NCBI GenBank assembly: GCA_017502965.1
Contig: JAFVTZ010000124.1
Coordinates: 1 to 5,638, forward strand
From: Clostridia bacterium
GTDB lineage: Bacteria > Bacillota > Clostridia > Oscillospirales > Acutalibacteraceae
DNA: 5,638 nucleotides
Reading direction: 5' to 3'
Shown here: positions 5,522 through 5,638 of the stretch, piece after piece
How positions within the stretch are numbered: the first letter of the stretch is position 1
Layout of the letters: each line of letters begins with the position of its first letter
Program-made: the position numbers and the translations under genes
Notes under the pieces: generated by a model
Told to the model about the DNA's origin: nothing
The model's database searches: none
Seen by the model: the letters and a program-made list of their open reading frames with translations, nothing else

Positions 5522-5638
5522 AAATTCTTTATATTCTTGATATTTTAAAACGCTACAGCGATGAAGAAAATCCGCTCAATGCTTCTGATATAGCAGAAAA
5601 ATTGGCAGAGTATTCTATAACTGCGGAAAGAAAATCGG
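5518..5638 (+). pseudogene. N-terminal helix-turn-helix part of a WYL-type regulator, runs off the window
   Basis: Read in the frame beginning at 5518, the plus strand gives QKILYILDILKRY, then SDEENPLNASDIAEKLAEY and SITAERKS at the window end. This is the standard start of clostridial WYL regulators: a first helix, a Y-S-D-E-E-x-P-L turn, a D-I-x-x-x-L helix and the ERKS that precedes the I-Y-x-D-I recognition region. No ATG and no ribosome site lie upstream in this frame, so about the first 5-10 codons are missing. It abuts the C-terminal fragment of the same family on the opposite strand, as would follow from an inversion with one end inside the gene. The 3' side is cut by the window edge, so the label pseudogene is provisional. 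Confidence 0.7.

Overview
The window looks like part of an AT-rich Clostridia (Bacillota) chromosome, most like the Ruminococcus/Oscillospirales gut lineages. This rests on gene families and context (a SpoIID-type peptidoglycan-binding protein, a ParB/Noc-type protein beside rsmG, strong AGGTGA and GGAGG ribosome sites), not on a marker gene.

Layout. (1) Bases 1-669, minus strand: the N-terminal 223 codons of a LacX-type aldose 1-epimerase-like protein, cut by the window edge. (2) Bases 670-989: an intergenic stretch almost filled by a 214-bp element (703-916) with 17-bp imperfect terminal inverted repeats, a flanking AACA direct repeat and a row of seven hairpin or palindrome units. It has no coding capacity and resembles a MITE or a structured intergenic repeat. 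(3) Bases 990-2881, plus strand: a two-gene operon of a small transthyretin/CnaB-like protein and a SpoIID-domain protein with three peptidoglycan-binding repeats. Neither has a signal peptide. (4) Bases 2878-3684, minus strand: a ParB/Spo0J/Noc-family protein, overlapping the previous operon tail-to-tail by 4 bp, with its own recognisable promoter. (5) Bases 3817-5212, minus strand: trmB and rsmG, overlapping by 8 bp and ended by a strong terminator whose loop holds the rsmG stop codon. (6) Bases 5225-5638: the C-terminal end of a WYL-domain regulator on the minus strand, which switches abruptly near 5518-5530 into the N-terminal end of a WYL-type regulator on the plus strand. This is the signature of an inversion or a chimeric join.

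How the genes work together. trmB and rsmG are cotranscribed, and both encode N7-guanosine methyltransferases, one for tRNA and one for 16S rRNA. The ParB-type gene next to rsmG echoes the rsmG-noc-soj-spo0J order near the origin of Bacillota chromosomes, but mnmG and parA/parB are not beside it. The plus-strand operon probably acts at the cell or spore envelope.

The items most worth a second look are the multi-hairpin element at 703-916 and the head-to-head WYL junction at about 5520.
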